From Caulobacter mirabilis (GTDB lineage: Bacteria > Pseudomonadota > Alphaproteobacteria > Caulobacterales > Caulobacteraceae), in assembly GCF_002749615.1 (NCBI RefSeq), contig NZ_CP024201.1, forward strand, positions 3,639,001 through 3,703,000: 64,000 nucleotides of DNA, given 5' to 3'. The notes beneath the pieces are model-generated. The model did no database searches and was not told the DNA's origin. It worked only from the letters and a program-made list of their open reading frames with translations. The translations under genes were made by a program, and so were the position numbers. This document shows, in pieces, positions 16,960 to 26,002 of this stretch. The number at the start of each line of letters is the position of its first letter. Within the stretch, counting starts at the first letter, position 1.

Positions 16960-18415
16960 CTAGCAAGATTCCTTCCTTATCAAAGTTCCCGTACAGGATT
17001 GAAGTTCAGGAACTTTGTCCAATCCTGGGTACTGCAAATTCGGCTTCACCCTGTCCCCCGTGACAGCTTGATATCCCACACCAGCACCCCAACTCGAGTT
17101 TGTAGTTTGCGGCCTGTATGGCACCTCGGATTCATCCAGAGACTCCTCCACGGCCTGAAATTGCGCCGCAACCGTGCTCAGAGGAACGTCACCAATATCT
17201 GTAGATTGCAAAATCTGCGGACTCAATCCCCTCGAACTCATTTCCAATGTATCAATACTCATTTCAGAAAGATCAGTAGTCATATCCAGTGTTACATATT
17301 TACCCCCCCAATCCGGTCATGGCCTCATTTTTCGAAGCATTTCCGGTGTACCCTTCAGATGGGCCGCCACGAAGTATTATACTCGCCCCATTCCTAGTAT
17401 CGGTTGCTCTTGTGTATGCGTGCTTGAAGAAGATTCCTTCAACCCCCCTCAACGCATATCCCTCTAAAGAGACCACGGTCTGATTTCCGGTGTAGTCAAT
17501 GTTGTTCACCGGATCCGCGCCCACGTAGAGCATCAGGTTCGGATCATCCTTGGTCCCGATCGGGTCGACCTGCAGGAACTGGCCCAGCCTTGGGTGGTAG
17601 TAGCGGGCGCGGTAGTACCAGAGGCCCGTCTCCGCATCGTGGTAGCGGCCCGTGTAGCCGAACGGGACATTGGCCGGCAGCGCGCCGCTCATCTCGCCGT
17701 AGGGGCTGTAGTTCACCGGCGTTCCGGCGGCTCCCGCGCTGTTGGAGCTGTTGATGATCGAGCCCTGGCCGTCGGCGTGCAGCCAGGTCACCGTTCCCGC
17801 CGGCGTCACCGTCGCCAGCGGCGTGTCCACCGACGCGCCCGGCACATAGCGGCGCAGGATGTTCCCCGCCGCATCGGCCTCGGCCAGCTCGTCCTGGCCC
17901 GACCACAGCATCCGCGTGACGACGCCGTTCACCGTCTTCTTGGTCCGCCGGTCGTCGCCGTCGTACTCGTAGGTCGCCGTCGTCCCCGGCTTGCTCGCGC
18001 CGCGCAGGCGGTTGCGCATGTCGTAGGCGAAGGTCCAGTCGCCGTCCGAGGTCATGTTCCCCCGGCCGTCGAAGGCCAGGCCCACGCCTGCTTCCGAGGC
18101 CACCTGGTTCAGCGCGTTGGCCGCGCCGTAGGTCCGGGCGTAGCCCAGGGTCGGCGTCCAGTCGTAGGCCGCCGGGTTGGCCCGGTAGAGGATCAGCCCC
18201 GCCTTGTCCCGCGTGTAGGTCAGCGGCGCGGTCAGCGGCGAACCGGCCGCGAACGTGTGGGTCACCTGTTGCAGGTCGCTGTCCGGCTCGTAGCCGTGGG
18301 CCGTGCCGGTTCCGTTGGAGCGGGCGAAGTGGGTCGGCCGCGACTGGCTATCATAGGTCCAGGTTCCGGAGCCGCCGACAAACCGAGACACAGCATCGAA
18401 CCCGAGAAAGTACAC
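16960..18415 (-). pseudogene. Orphan Rhs module 2: core C-terminal fragment plus toxin, one frameshift
   Basis: From ~18378 to 17503 the sequence is a near copy of the last ~290 core residues of the main Rhs gene, ending in RARYYHPRLGQFLQVDPIG and GADPVNNIDYTG. A different C-terminus follows: HAYTRATDTRNGASIILRGG, then a stop at 17300. Omitting one G of the G7 run at 17303-17309 restores the frame (LGGKYVTLDMTTDLSEM) and the toxin continues to 16960, ending ELQSCTGTLIRKESC. The toxin resembles the main one (HAY, NS motif, closing LQ-C-TG and terminal Cys). An ATG exists at 18415 but no export region, so it is a displaced cassette rather than a complete effector. Confidence 0.75.
17503..18377. 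repeat. Long direct repeat of Rhs core (copy in orphan module 2)
   Basis: About 876 bases nearly identical to 19514-20389 in the main Rhs gene, same orientation. It covers the core from GGSGTW to the DPIG / GADPVN junction. Such repeats let a displaced C-terminus recombine onto the main gene; recombination would delete about 2.0 kb including the current toxin and immunity gene. Confidence 0.9.
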
Positions 18416-18529
18416 ACCCCACTTCGCAGCGCCACTGGTAGAATGAAGTGCGACTTAGCGTTTGAGTATTTATTATAATACAATTACAAATTATTTATAT
18501 ACTTTCTCCAAAAGTAGAAAATGAAATAT

Positions 18530-18931
18530 TCAAAACACACTTCTATAAGACGCTCTCCACTCAGAACACGCCAATTTTCCACGACTATCAAATATTAGAA
18601 CATAATTCACCTGCCTAATACCAACTCTATCGGAAGGGAAATTGGCTACATATGCAATTCCATCAATAATATTACACCATTTTGGTCTCATTTTGCTTTT
18701 TCTAAATTTAACATCAACGCGAGACATTGCCGCTTCAAACTCTCGGACAGAAGAAACACCATCACATGGCAACCCTGCGTACTTGTATATGTCTTCGCTC
18801 AAGAATGGGCCAATATGGCTAGATCCACATCTCTCCACAATTCTGTACCCAGCGGGAATTTCGCGCCCATTCGATGCGGCGCAAGCCGACGAGAGCATCG
18901 CGAAAATGATAGCCGCTATTGTAGTTTTCAT
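18530..18931 (-). CDS. Exported candidate immunity protein of the main Rhs toxin
   Basis: A 133-residue protein starting MKTTIAAIIFAMLSSACAAS, an export signal (possibly a lipoprotein, though the lipobox SSAC is weak). The mature part has no recognised family: AGYRIVERCGSSHIGPFLSE, YKYAGLPCDGVSSVREFEAA, KMRPKWCNIIDGIAYVANF, LACSEWRASY; four cysteines in the mature part could form disulfides. Start chosen at 18931, 8 bases after the Rhs stop; an in-frame ATG at 18946 would overlap the toxin. AT-rich compared with the Rhs core. Position and export signal make it the likely immunity protein for the adjacent toxin domain. Confidence 0.65.
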   Translation of the reverse strand: MKTTIAAIIFAMLSSACAASNGREIPAGYRIVERCGSSHIGPFLSEDIYKYAGLPCDGVSSVREFEAAMSRVDVKFRKSKMRPKWCNIIDGIAYVANFPSDRVGIRQVNYVLIFDSRGKLACSEWRASYRSVF

Positions 18932-18939
18932 ATTACACA

Positions 18940-21900
18940 TCAGCAAACCTCACGCATTATTCTAGATCCTGTGCAATTCTGCAGTTCCCCGACTCCGCTC
19001 TTCCCACTGGAGCCCTTCTTCACTGGAAGACGCGTCTCACTCCCAGGAAGCTGACCGCTCTGAACCCTCCTTCCGGTCATATCCTGCCATGTCTGAGTAG
19101 CAAATGTATTAGAGTTGACCTTAACTCCATAGTCCGGATTCATATCATTGAAATTCGAAGCTGAATCTTCCAAAGATTCCACAAGAGATTCAACCGGAGT
19201 ATCCGGAAATACTTGGGAGTCCAGCACTGAAACTTCTTTGTTCTGAACGGAAATAGCCTTCGCGTCGATGTTGCCCTTGCTAGGGGACACTCCAGAATCC
19301 AGCTTCGCCCCCAACCGAGGCACTGCAATTCCACCAAATTGAAACACTCCAAGGGCAGGAACAGGACCTGCGCGCGCTATCCATGACTGCCCTGTCGTCA
19401 AGCTCCGCACCTCTATGTAGGCGTGGTTCCACGTCACCGGATTGTCCCGACCACTCCCGAATACATCGAACATTTTCAGCTCAGCGATTGCCTGTAGACC
19501 GCTCGGATCATTCTTGTTCACCGGATCCGCGCCCACGTAGAGCATCAGGTTCGGATCATCCTTGGTCCCGATCGGGTCGACCTGCAGGAACTGCCCCAGA
19601 CGCGGGTGGTAGTAGCGGGCGCGGTAGTACCAGAGGCCGGTCTCCGCATCGTGGTAGCGGCCCGTGTAGCCGAACGGGACATTGGCCGGCAGCGCGCCGC
19701 TCATCTCGCCGTAGGGGCTGTAGTTCACCGGCGTTCCGGCGGCTCCGGCGCTGTTGGAGCTGTTGATGATCGAGCCCTGGCCGTCGGCATGCAGCCAGGT
19801 CACCGTCCCCGCCGGCGTCACCGTCGCCAGCGGCGTGTCCACCGACGCGCCCGGCACGTAGCGCCGCAGGATGTTCCCCGCCGCATCGGCCTCGGCCAGT
19901 TCGTCCTGGCCCGACCACAGCATCCGCGTGACGACGCCGTTCACCGTCTTCTTGGTCCGCCGGTCGTCGCCGTCGTACTCGTAGGTCGCCGTCGTTCCGG
20001 ACTTGCTCGCGCCGCGCAGGCGGTTGCGCATGTCGTAGGCGAAGGTCCAGTCGCCGTCCGAGGTCATGTTGCCCCGGCCGTCGAAGGCCAGGCCCACGCC
20101 TGCTTCCGAGGCCACCTGGTTCAGCGCGTTGGCCGCGCCGTAGGTCCGGGCGTAGCCCAGGGTCGGCGTCCAGTCGTAGGCCGCCGGGTTGGCGCGGTAG
20201 AGGATCAGCCCCGCCTTGTCCCGACTGTAGACGATCGGCACGCTCACGGGGGAACCCGACGCGAAGGTCTGGGTCAGGCTCCGCAGGTCGCTGTCCGGCT
20301 CATAGCCGTAGGCCGTGCTGGTTCCGTTGGAGCGGGCGAAGTGGGTCGGCCGCGACTGGCTGTCGTAGGTCCAGGTTCCGGAGCCGCCGGTGAAGCTCAC
20401 CGTCGCCATCCGGTTGGCGGCGTCGAAGCCATAGGTCGCCGTCCAGCCGTCCGGCCACTGGACCGAGGTCCGGTTTCCGGCCGCGTCGTAGCCGTAGACG
20501 AACTGGAACCACGGCCCGCCGCCGGTCTGGTTCTCGGGATAGAAGAGGTCGTTCGTCACCCGCCCGGCGGCGTCGTAGCTGTAGACCCGCACGTCGCGAA
20601 ACTGAGCGCTGTCGAACACACCGCCGGCCGGCTGCTGCGACACCTCGCTGTAGACCCGCCGTCCCGCCAGATCGTAGTTGGTCCGCGTCACCCGCCCCTT
20701 CGGCCAGGGGTCGGTGCTTGTGTCTCGCTCCCATTGATGCGTCACCCGCCCCGCGGAGTCGTAGTACAGCGACGTCCAGCGATCATCGCCGCTGCTCTCG
20801 CGATGCTTGGTGTGCTTCAGCTCTCCCCGCTGATTGTAGAGGGTGTACTCGAAGGGCGCGACCAGCGGCCCCGCCCCATCCGGATCGGGATAGAGCGTCG
20901 CCAGTTTCCGGCCGAGCCAGTCGTATTGGAACGTCGTCGCGTTGCCGCGCGCGTCGCTCTCACTCGCTGTCAGGCCGCTCGGCAGATAGGTGTAAGTGCG
21001 CCAGGCATGGGTCGTCTGGCCCGGCGGCAACTCTGCCGTCAGGGCGCAGGATGCATCGGCCACATTGGCCCGGAACCAGCGCTCGATCAGCGTCGGCTCG
21101 CCGGCCGCGTTGAAGGTCGTGCGCGTCGCGCGACCTTCCGGATCGACCTTGATCGTCTCGCGGCCCGCCGCGTCGTAGCAGGTGCGGGCGATGTCGCCGG
21201 ACGGGTCGGTCACCGTCAGCTTGCGACCCGCCGCCGAATAGCCGGTCGTTGTTGTCCGCCACAGGCTCGCCGTCGCATCCCACCGCCTTTCCTCCAGGAC
21301 GCGGCTGGCCGTGTCGTAGCTCCACTGCGTGCGGATGCTGGTTCCCGCGGGGCCGAACGCCTCGGTCTTTCGCCGCAGGGCGTCATAGCTGGCGGTGCTG
21401 GCGTTGCCGCGCGGGTCGGTGACCGAGATCTCGTCGCCGCGCGCGTCGCAGGTGAAACTGCTGGTTAGATTCAGCCCGCCCGGCTGCGAAGCCTCGGTCA
21501 CCGAGGTTCTGCAGAAAGCCGGCTGGCTGTTCTGGCCATAGGCCATGCTCGTACGCCGTCCGCTCGGGTCGGTTTCCGTCAGCAACCGGCCGAAACCGTC
21601 GTATGTCATCGTCCAGGTCGGTCGGGCGTAGAGGCCGTTGGCCCCATCGAAGACCTCCGGCGCCTTCACCTCAACCAGGAGGCCCTGGGCGTCATAGGCG
21701 TAATTGTATTCTTGCTCTGACGGATCGTCGACCGTCGCCGGCATCGTCACCTTGACCGCCTTGTTCCAGGTCGGGTGATACTGGGCCTTCACCACCAAGG
21801 TCTGGCCCCACCACGCATCCGGCGTCTTCGAGATGCGGCGCTTCTCGAGCACGTTGTTGCGGTCGTCGTAGACGAACTCCTGCCGCTCCTCCCAGGGCAG

Positions 21901-23250
21901 GACCCGCGCCTTCACCCTGCCGCGGCCGTCGTACTCGGTAGTGGTGGTCCGCCCCATCTCGTCGGTCTGGGTGATGGCGCGGTCGTCGGTATCGTATGCG
22001 ATCCGCACCACGCCGTTCAGCGGATCCTTGCGCGCGCCGAAGCCGAAGCCCGGCGCATAGTAGGTGTAGGCCGGTCCGCCGGCGCCCTGGGCCAGGGAAT
22101 CCGCGTCCCGCCAGGTCCGCACCCGGTGCAGCTTGTCATAGGTCAGCTCGAACCTGGGCGTGGCCTTCCCCGGCTCAGTCACGCTCTTCAGCCGCGCCCA
22201 GGGCGTGGGACGGCCCGTGCCGGAGGTGTCGTACTCCCACTTGTAGGTCCAGGCCTGGCCGGCGGCGTCGACGAAGCCGGTCGCGATCGGGTCCCACAGG
22301 ATGTACTCGTTGTTCGCGTCCCTCAGGATGCCTTCCGTCACCGTCGTCGACCGGCCGTCGGAGCTGGTCGCGTCGAGGCGGTTGATGTCCAGCCAGACTC
22401 CCAGGTTGCTCGACACCCGCTTCAGCTTGTCGCCGCAGGCGGGGAAGAGCGAGACGATCAGCGGGTTGCCGAAGCCGCCGTACTCGACGCTGGGATCGGT
22501 GCAGTAGGTGAAGGTCAGGGTCACGCCCTGCGGGAAGGTCCAGGTGTTGGCGAAGAAGCCCTGCTCGTTGGCCAGCACGTCGCCGTAGTCAGTCCCGTCG
22601 GTCGCGCCGCGCAGGCCCTCCGGATTGTAGACCCGCCAGCCGAAGTTGATCCGATCGCCGCCGCCCCGGGTCAGGACGTAGGACACGTTGTCATAGACCC
22701 AGACGGCGTTGCGGCCGTAGTCGGTGGTCTCCACCGAGCGGCGCTGTCCGGTCTGGACCAGTTTCGACTGCGAGGTCGGCTGCGCCGCCAGCGTGCCGTC
22801 GGCCACCCGGACGAAGGTCTCCGAATCGGCGCCCTGGCGCACGGTGACGACGTTGTTGCTCAGGAACCTGCCCAGCCAGCGCATGACCCCCAGGCCGGCC
22901 GCCTGGTTGGCGGCGGACTGCGCGTCGGCCTTGTAGACCTCGAAAGCGGCTTTGATCGCCACCAGCGGGACCGCCAGGGCCTGGGGCGAGGTGCTGCCCA
23001 GGCCTTCCAGGCCGCCGCCGGAGGCGGTGGCGCGGATGTCGAAATTGTGGGTCCAGCCGCCGCGCAGGCATTTGGGACAGCTCTCGCCGCCCATCTGATA
23101 GATGCGCTGGAAGGGCAGGCTGTAGGGGAACTCGCCCTGCCCCACCACCAGGTCCGGGTCGGGCCGATAGGTATAGGCGCCGGTCCGCAGGTCGACGCCT
23201 TCCAGGTTCGAACGGTCCTTGAACTCGTCCTTCAGCAGGTCGGCCTGCAT
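18940..23250 (-). CDS. Rhs/YD-repeat polymorphic toxin with papain-like C-terminal domain
   Basis: A 1436-residue protein. Residues ~1-330 lead in (DLRTGAYTYRPDPDLVVGQG); ~330-1120 carry YD repeats (TYDKLHRVRTW, EYDGRGRVKARV, YAYDAQGLLVEV and others) that form the Rhs cocoon; ~1190-1252 is the Rhs-associated core (YYRARYYHPRLGQFLQVDPIG, ending NDPSGL). The last 184 residues are the variable toxin: WNHAYIEVRS near 1274, a NPDYGVKVNSNTFATQTW motif near 1379 and a closing LQNCTGSRIMREVC. HAY plus NSNTF resembles permuted papain-like (NlpC/P60-type) folds, with Ser where Cys is usual. No VgrG or PAAR gene is nearby and the gene has no own signal peptide; its start overlaps the upstream transglutaminase-like gene. 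Confidence 0.85.
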   Translation of the reverse strand: MQADLLKDEFKDRSNLEGVDLRTGAYTYRPDPDLVVGQGEFPYSLPFQRIYQMGGESCPKCLRGGWTHNFDIRATASGGGLEGLGSTSPQALAVPLVAIKAAFEVYKADAQSAANQAAGLGVMRWLGRFLSNNVVTVRQGADSETFVRVADGTLAAQPTSQSKLVQTGQRRSVETTDYGRNAVWVYDNVSYVLTRGGGDRINFGWRVYNPEGLRGATDGTDYGDVLANEQGFFANTWTFPQGVTLTFTYCTDPSVEYGGFGNPLIVSLFPACGDKLKRVSSNLGVWLDINRLDATSSDGRSTTVTEGILRDANNEYILWDPIATGFVDAAGQAWTYKWEYDTSGTGRPTPWARLKSVTEPGKATPRFELTYDKLHRVRTWRDADSLAQGAGGPAYTYYAPGFGFGARKDPLNGVVRIAYDTDDRAITQTDEMGRTTTTEYDGRGRVKARVLPWEERQEFVYDDRNNVLEKRRISKTPDAWWGQTLVVKAQYHPTWNKAVKVTMPATVDDPSEQEYNYAYDAQGLLVEVKAPEVFDGANGLYARPTWTMTYDGFGRLLTETDPSGRRTSMAYGQNSQPAFCRTSVTEASQPGGLNLTSSFTCDARGDEISVTDPRGNASTASYDALRRKTEAFGPAGTSIRTQWSYDTASRVLEERRWDATASLWRTTTTGYSAAGRKLTVTDPSGDIARTCYDAAGRETIKVDPEGRATRTTFNAAGEPTLIERWFRANVADASCALTAELPPGQTTHAWRTYTYLPSGLTASESDARGNATTFQYDWLGRKLATLYPDPDGAGPLVAPFEYTLYNQRGELKHTKHRESSGDDRWTSLYYDSAGRVTHQWERDTSTDPWPKGRVTRTNYDLAGRRVYSEVSQQPAGGVFDSAQFRDVRVYSYDAAGRVTNDLFYPENQTGGGPWFQFVYGYDAAGNRTSVQWPDGWTATYGFDAANRMATVSFTGGSGTWTYDSQSRPTHFARSNGTSTAYGYEPDSDLRSLTQTFASGSPVSVPIVYSRDKAGLILYRANPAAYDWTPTLGYARTYGAANALNQVASEAGVGLAFDGRGNMTSDGDWTFAYDMRNRLRGASKSGTTATYEYDGDDRRTKKTVNGVVTRMLWSGQDELAEADAAGNILRRYVPGASVDTPLATVTPAGTVTWLHADGQGSIINSSNSAGAAGTPVNYSPYGEMSGALPANVPFGYTGRYHDAETGLWYYRARYYHPRLGQFLQVDPIGTKDDPNLMLYVGADPVNKNDPSGLQAIAELKMFDVFGSGRDNPVTWNHAYIEVRSLTTGQSWIARAGPVPALGVFQFGGIAVPRLGAKLDSGVSPSKGNIDAKAISVQNKEVSVLDSQVFPDTPVESLVESLEDSASNFNDMNPDYGVKVNSNTFATQTWQDMTGRRVQSGQLPGSETRLPVKKGSSGKSGVGELQNCTGSRIMREVC
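19514..20389. repeat. Long direct repeat of Rhs core (copy in main gene)
   Basis: Counterpart of 17503-18377 inside the main Rhs gene; differences are scattered single bases, except around codons for YGYEPDSDLRSLTQTFASG where the two copies differ more. Confidence 0.9.
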
Positions 23251-25574
23251 CGGCGCCTTGCGCTTCTTTTCGTCCGGCCCCCCGGCCCGCCGCCGCCCTT
23301 CAGCGGCCGGTTGATGGCGGTGACGACATGGGCGATCTCGCTGGCGTCGCCGTTGAAGGCCACCCAGGCGCAGCCGCGGTTCATGTAGTAGTCGCCCTGC
23401 GGCGCCCGCCGCGTGTAGGGCCCCATGTTCCGGATCACGCCGTAGCCCACGGTGCTGCTCGGCCCCAGGAACCGGTCGTTGGCCTGGATCACCGTATAGT
23501 TCTGGTTGGCGGTCGCCTGGCCCGTGCAGGCGACGCCGCGCGGCGAAGTCACCCCCTCGCGATACTGCGCCACCCCTGCGCCGCCCGGCAGCAGCCGGTG
23601 GTAGCGGATGGTTCCGGCGAAATTCTCCTGGCCGAACGGGAACCGCTGGGCGGTGCTGATGGTGTGCACCGCGTCCTGCTGCTGTTCGAACAGGCTGCCC
23701 TCCAGCATCGCCCCGAAAGCGGCGATCGTGTGCCGCGCCCCGACCTTGTCGGCGGCGACGCCGGCCAGGCTGACCGTGCTGAAGCCGGAATCGAGGTCCA
23801 TGCGGATGGCCTCGTCCAGGCTGCTGCCGGGCACAAAAGGCTCGCCGGGATCATCCAGGCCGTTCCAGTTCAGGTCGTGCACCTGCCGCTGGCGCTGCGA
23901 ATAGACGACGCCGATGGTGTAGTGGTGCTGGATGCGGGTGTTGGACGCGCCCTCGACGATGTCGGTCGCCCGCGTCATCTGCGCCAGCCAGCCGGCGTAG
24001 AGCCGCGCCTTGAGCTTCTGCATCTGGGTTCCCGCCTTGCCGTACGGAGGGCCCCAGTATTCCTGCTCGCCGGTCAGCGGCGGCTTGCCGTCCACGAGCC
24101 CTGGGCGCACTTCCTCGCGGTAGGACTTGTCGTCGTTCAGACGGGTCTGCAGTTCGTTGGCGGTGTCGCCCCAGCCATGGACGATGATCGCGTCCGCGCT
24201 CGCGTCGGCCTCTTTGAGGGACACGCGGTCCATCCAGGTTCCATAAGCGCCCACGCCGCCCTGGCGCGCCGCGTAGGGCAGGTCCGCCGAGATGCGGATC
24301 GTGTTCTGCGGCAGTGGCGGGCTGAAGCAGTTCGGGTAGTTGCCGCTGGATCCTGCTCCCGGCGGCAGACCGCCCTGAAGCATGAACATGTACTCGCCAG
24401 AGCTAACGCCCGTGGACGGCGGTCCGTCCTCGTAATCGTTGGGCGTCCGCCAGACGAGGCGGCGGCCGTAGATCTCGTCGACGAACAGCTCGACCTTGCA
24501 GGTGTAGGCCTCAACCGTCAGCTTGGTCCGAAACTTGTCGGGCAGGCCGCCGCTGTAGCTGCCCCAGGAGGCGTTGAGCACGCCCGTGGTGGGCGTGGCC
24601 CAGGCATCGGCGGCGGGGCGGATGCGCTCGCCGCCCATGATCTCCTCGGCGCGCTTGTCCTTGTAGGTCGTCTTCAGCTTGCCCAGCAGGGTGGTGGCGG
24701 CGCTGTTCAGCGCGCTCTCCGCCCCCGTCAGGTTGACCCCGGTGATGTAGCCGACGCCGTTCTCGGTCCCCGAGCCGGTCGGGTTGGTCGCCGTCGAGAC
24801 GAACGAGGACGCCGACAGGCCCGCCTCGGTCGCCACGTCGATCTGCGCCCAGCGGTCCATGGCCTTGTACGACGGGTCCAGCGTCGTCGTAGCGCCGTTG
24901 ATCACGACCGTGACCCAGGCGTGGCCCATCTCGACCTGGGAGATGGTCCCCGCGCCGCTGACCGTCGCCGGGATGCCGCCATTGGCCAGGAACTGCCGCG
25001 CCGCCTCCGGGTCGGTCAGGCCCAGCCAGTCGTTGAACTGCGCGCCGGTCAGGGTGATCGTCCCGACCTGGTAGCTGGCGCTGTAGCCCGCCGCCCGCAG
25101 CAGCTCGACCAGCAGCTGCGCCTGGTCGAACGCCGTGCCCGAGCGGTCGATCATCGCGCCGAGCGCGCCCTTCTGGGCGCCGAAACGCGGCTCGTAGCGG
25201 ACGTGGTTCTTGACGAAGAGGAAGATCTTCTGGGGATCGTTCTCCAGCGCCGCCGCCGTGGCCGTGATCTCGATCGGCTTGGCGGACGCCCAGTTGTAGG
25301 TCACCGCGCTGGCGGCGCCGTCGTAGTAGGCCGCCTTGGCCGTCGCCGGAGACAGTTGCTCGGCGTCGTAGAAGCGCATCCCGGCGAGCGTGCCGTTGCC
25401 GGCCGGGTACGGCGTCTGGGCCGTGGCCGCGAGCTGCGAGAGCAGGAGCCCTCCGCCCGCCAGGACCGCCAGGCCGCCGATCGTCAGCTTCAAGGAACCG
25501 GCGGGTCGGGTGCGCCAGGAGGAAAGCCGCGCAAGCACACGCTCACGCAAGCGAGCGACCATAAGCCGGACCAT
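23232..25574 (-). CDS. Exported transglutaminase-like protein upstream of the Rhs gene
   Basis: A 780-residue protein. Residues ~28-53 are a signal or anchor segment (LTIGGLAVLAGGGLLLSQLA, ATAQ). Residues ~95-240 form a transglutaminase-like (papain-type) domain: FLFVKNHVRYEPRFGAQKGA, SGTAFDQAQLLVELLRAAGY, MGHAWVTVVING with His218, TTLDPSYK with Asp233. The position expected for the catalytic Cys (near 149) is Phe. The rest (~240-760) has beta-rich character without a named domain. The C-terminus (GGGGPGGRTKRSARRRCRPTC) is a frame-shifted low-complexity tail: one extra G in the G6 run at 23278-23283 would join it to the Rhs frame. It may be the export/N-terminal part of one large Rhs protein. 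Confidence 0.75.
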   Translation of the reverse strand: MVRLMVARLRERVLARLSSWRTRPAGSLKLTIGGLAVLAGGGLLLSQLAATAQTPYPAGNGTLAGMRFYDAEQLSPATAKAAYYDGAASAVTYNWASAKPIEITATAAALENDPQKIFLFVKNHVRYEPRFGAQKGALGAMIDRSGTAFDQAQLLVELLRAAGYSASYQVGTITLTGAQFNDWLGLTDPEAARQFLANGGIPATVSGAGTISQVEMGHAWVTVVINGATTTLDPSYKAMDRWAQIDVATEAGLSASSFVSTATNPTGSGTENGVGYITGVNLTGAESALNSAATTLLGKLKTTYKDKRAEEIMGGERIRPAADAWATPTTGVLNASWGSYSGGLPDKFRTKLTVEAYTCKVELFVDEIYGRRLVWRTPNDYEDGPPSTGVSSGEYMFMLQGGLPPGAGSSGNYPNCFSPPLPQNTIRISADLPYAARQGGVGAYGTWMDRVSLKEADASADAIIVHGWGDTANELQTRLNDDKSYREEVRPGLVDGKPPLTGEQEYWGPPYGKAGTQMQKLKARLYAGWLAQMTRATDIVEGASNTRIQHHYTIGVVYSQRQRQVHDLNWNGLDDPGEPFVPGSSLDEAIRMDLDSGFSTVSLAGVAADKVGARHTIAAFGAMLEGSLFEQQQDAVHTISTAQRFPFGQENFAGTIRYHRLLPGGAGVAQYREGVTSPRGVACTGQATANQNYTVIQANDRFLGPSSTVGYGVIRNMGPYTRRAPQGDYYMNRGCAWVAFNGDASEIAHVVTAINRPLKGGGGPGGRTKRSARRRCRPTC

Positions 25575-25707
25575 GACGCTTCCCCCGAAGACACGCTTAC
25601 CGCGAACAACCTTGACGGGCGCTTGACCGCCTGGGAAGAGCCGTTCGATAGTCGAGGCGGAAAATTCACGTCACAGTAGCGTTTGGCGCGCGGGGGCGGG
25701 GGACAGC

Positions 25708-26001
25708 ATGTCTATTCAGGTGCAGGTCGCTTCCGGCAAGGGCGACGCCGCCCGGAGATACGCTCCAGGCGCTTGGCCTTCGTTCGTTCGCGAGCACCTT
25801 GACCTGCCTTCTCTTATTGCCGTCGCCGGCATTCTGCTGCTGTTGGCCGGCTGCCTTGGGGTGATCCTGTTCCCCGAACGCGCGCCGGTTCGGGCCTACC
25901 CGCCCGCATCATTGACAGCAGCTCAGATCCGCACCGCCGAAACGATCGGCGAGACTTTCAACCCCACCCCGCCCGATCAACGTCCTCAGAAGGGTCGCTA
26001 G
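25708..26001 (+). CDS. Small single-span membrane protein of unknown function
   Basis: A 97-residue protein with one clear transmembrane helix (LIAVAGILLLLAGCLGVILF, residues ~36-55) between a soluble N-terminus and a proline-rich C-terminus (ETFNPTPPDQRPQKGR). No family is recognised. The ATG at 25708 follows GGGGGACAGC. It is divergent from the transglutaminase-like/Rhs operon and its stop lies one base before the next start, so the two small genes are one unit. Context suggests a role in exporting, anchoring or regulating the Rhs product; that is only an inference. Confidence 0.6.
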   Translation: MSIQVQVASGKGDAARRYAPGAWPSFVREHLDLPSLIAVAGILLLLAGCLGVILFPERAPVRAYPPASLTAAQIRTAETIGETFNPTPPDQRPQKGR

Positions 26002-26002
26002 C

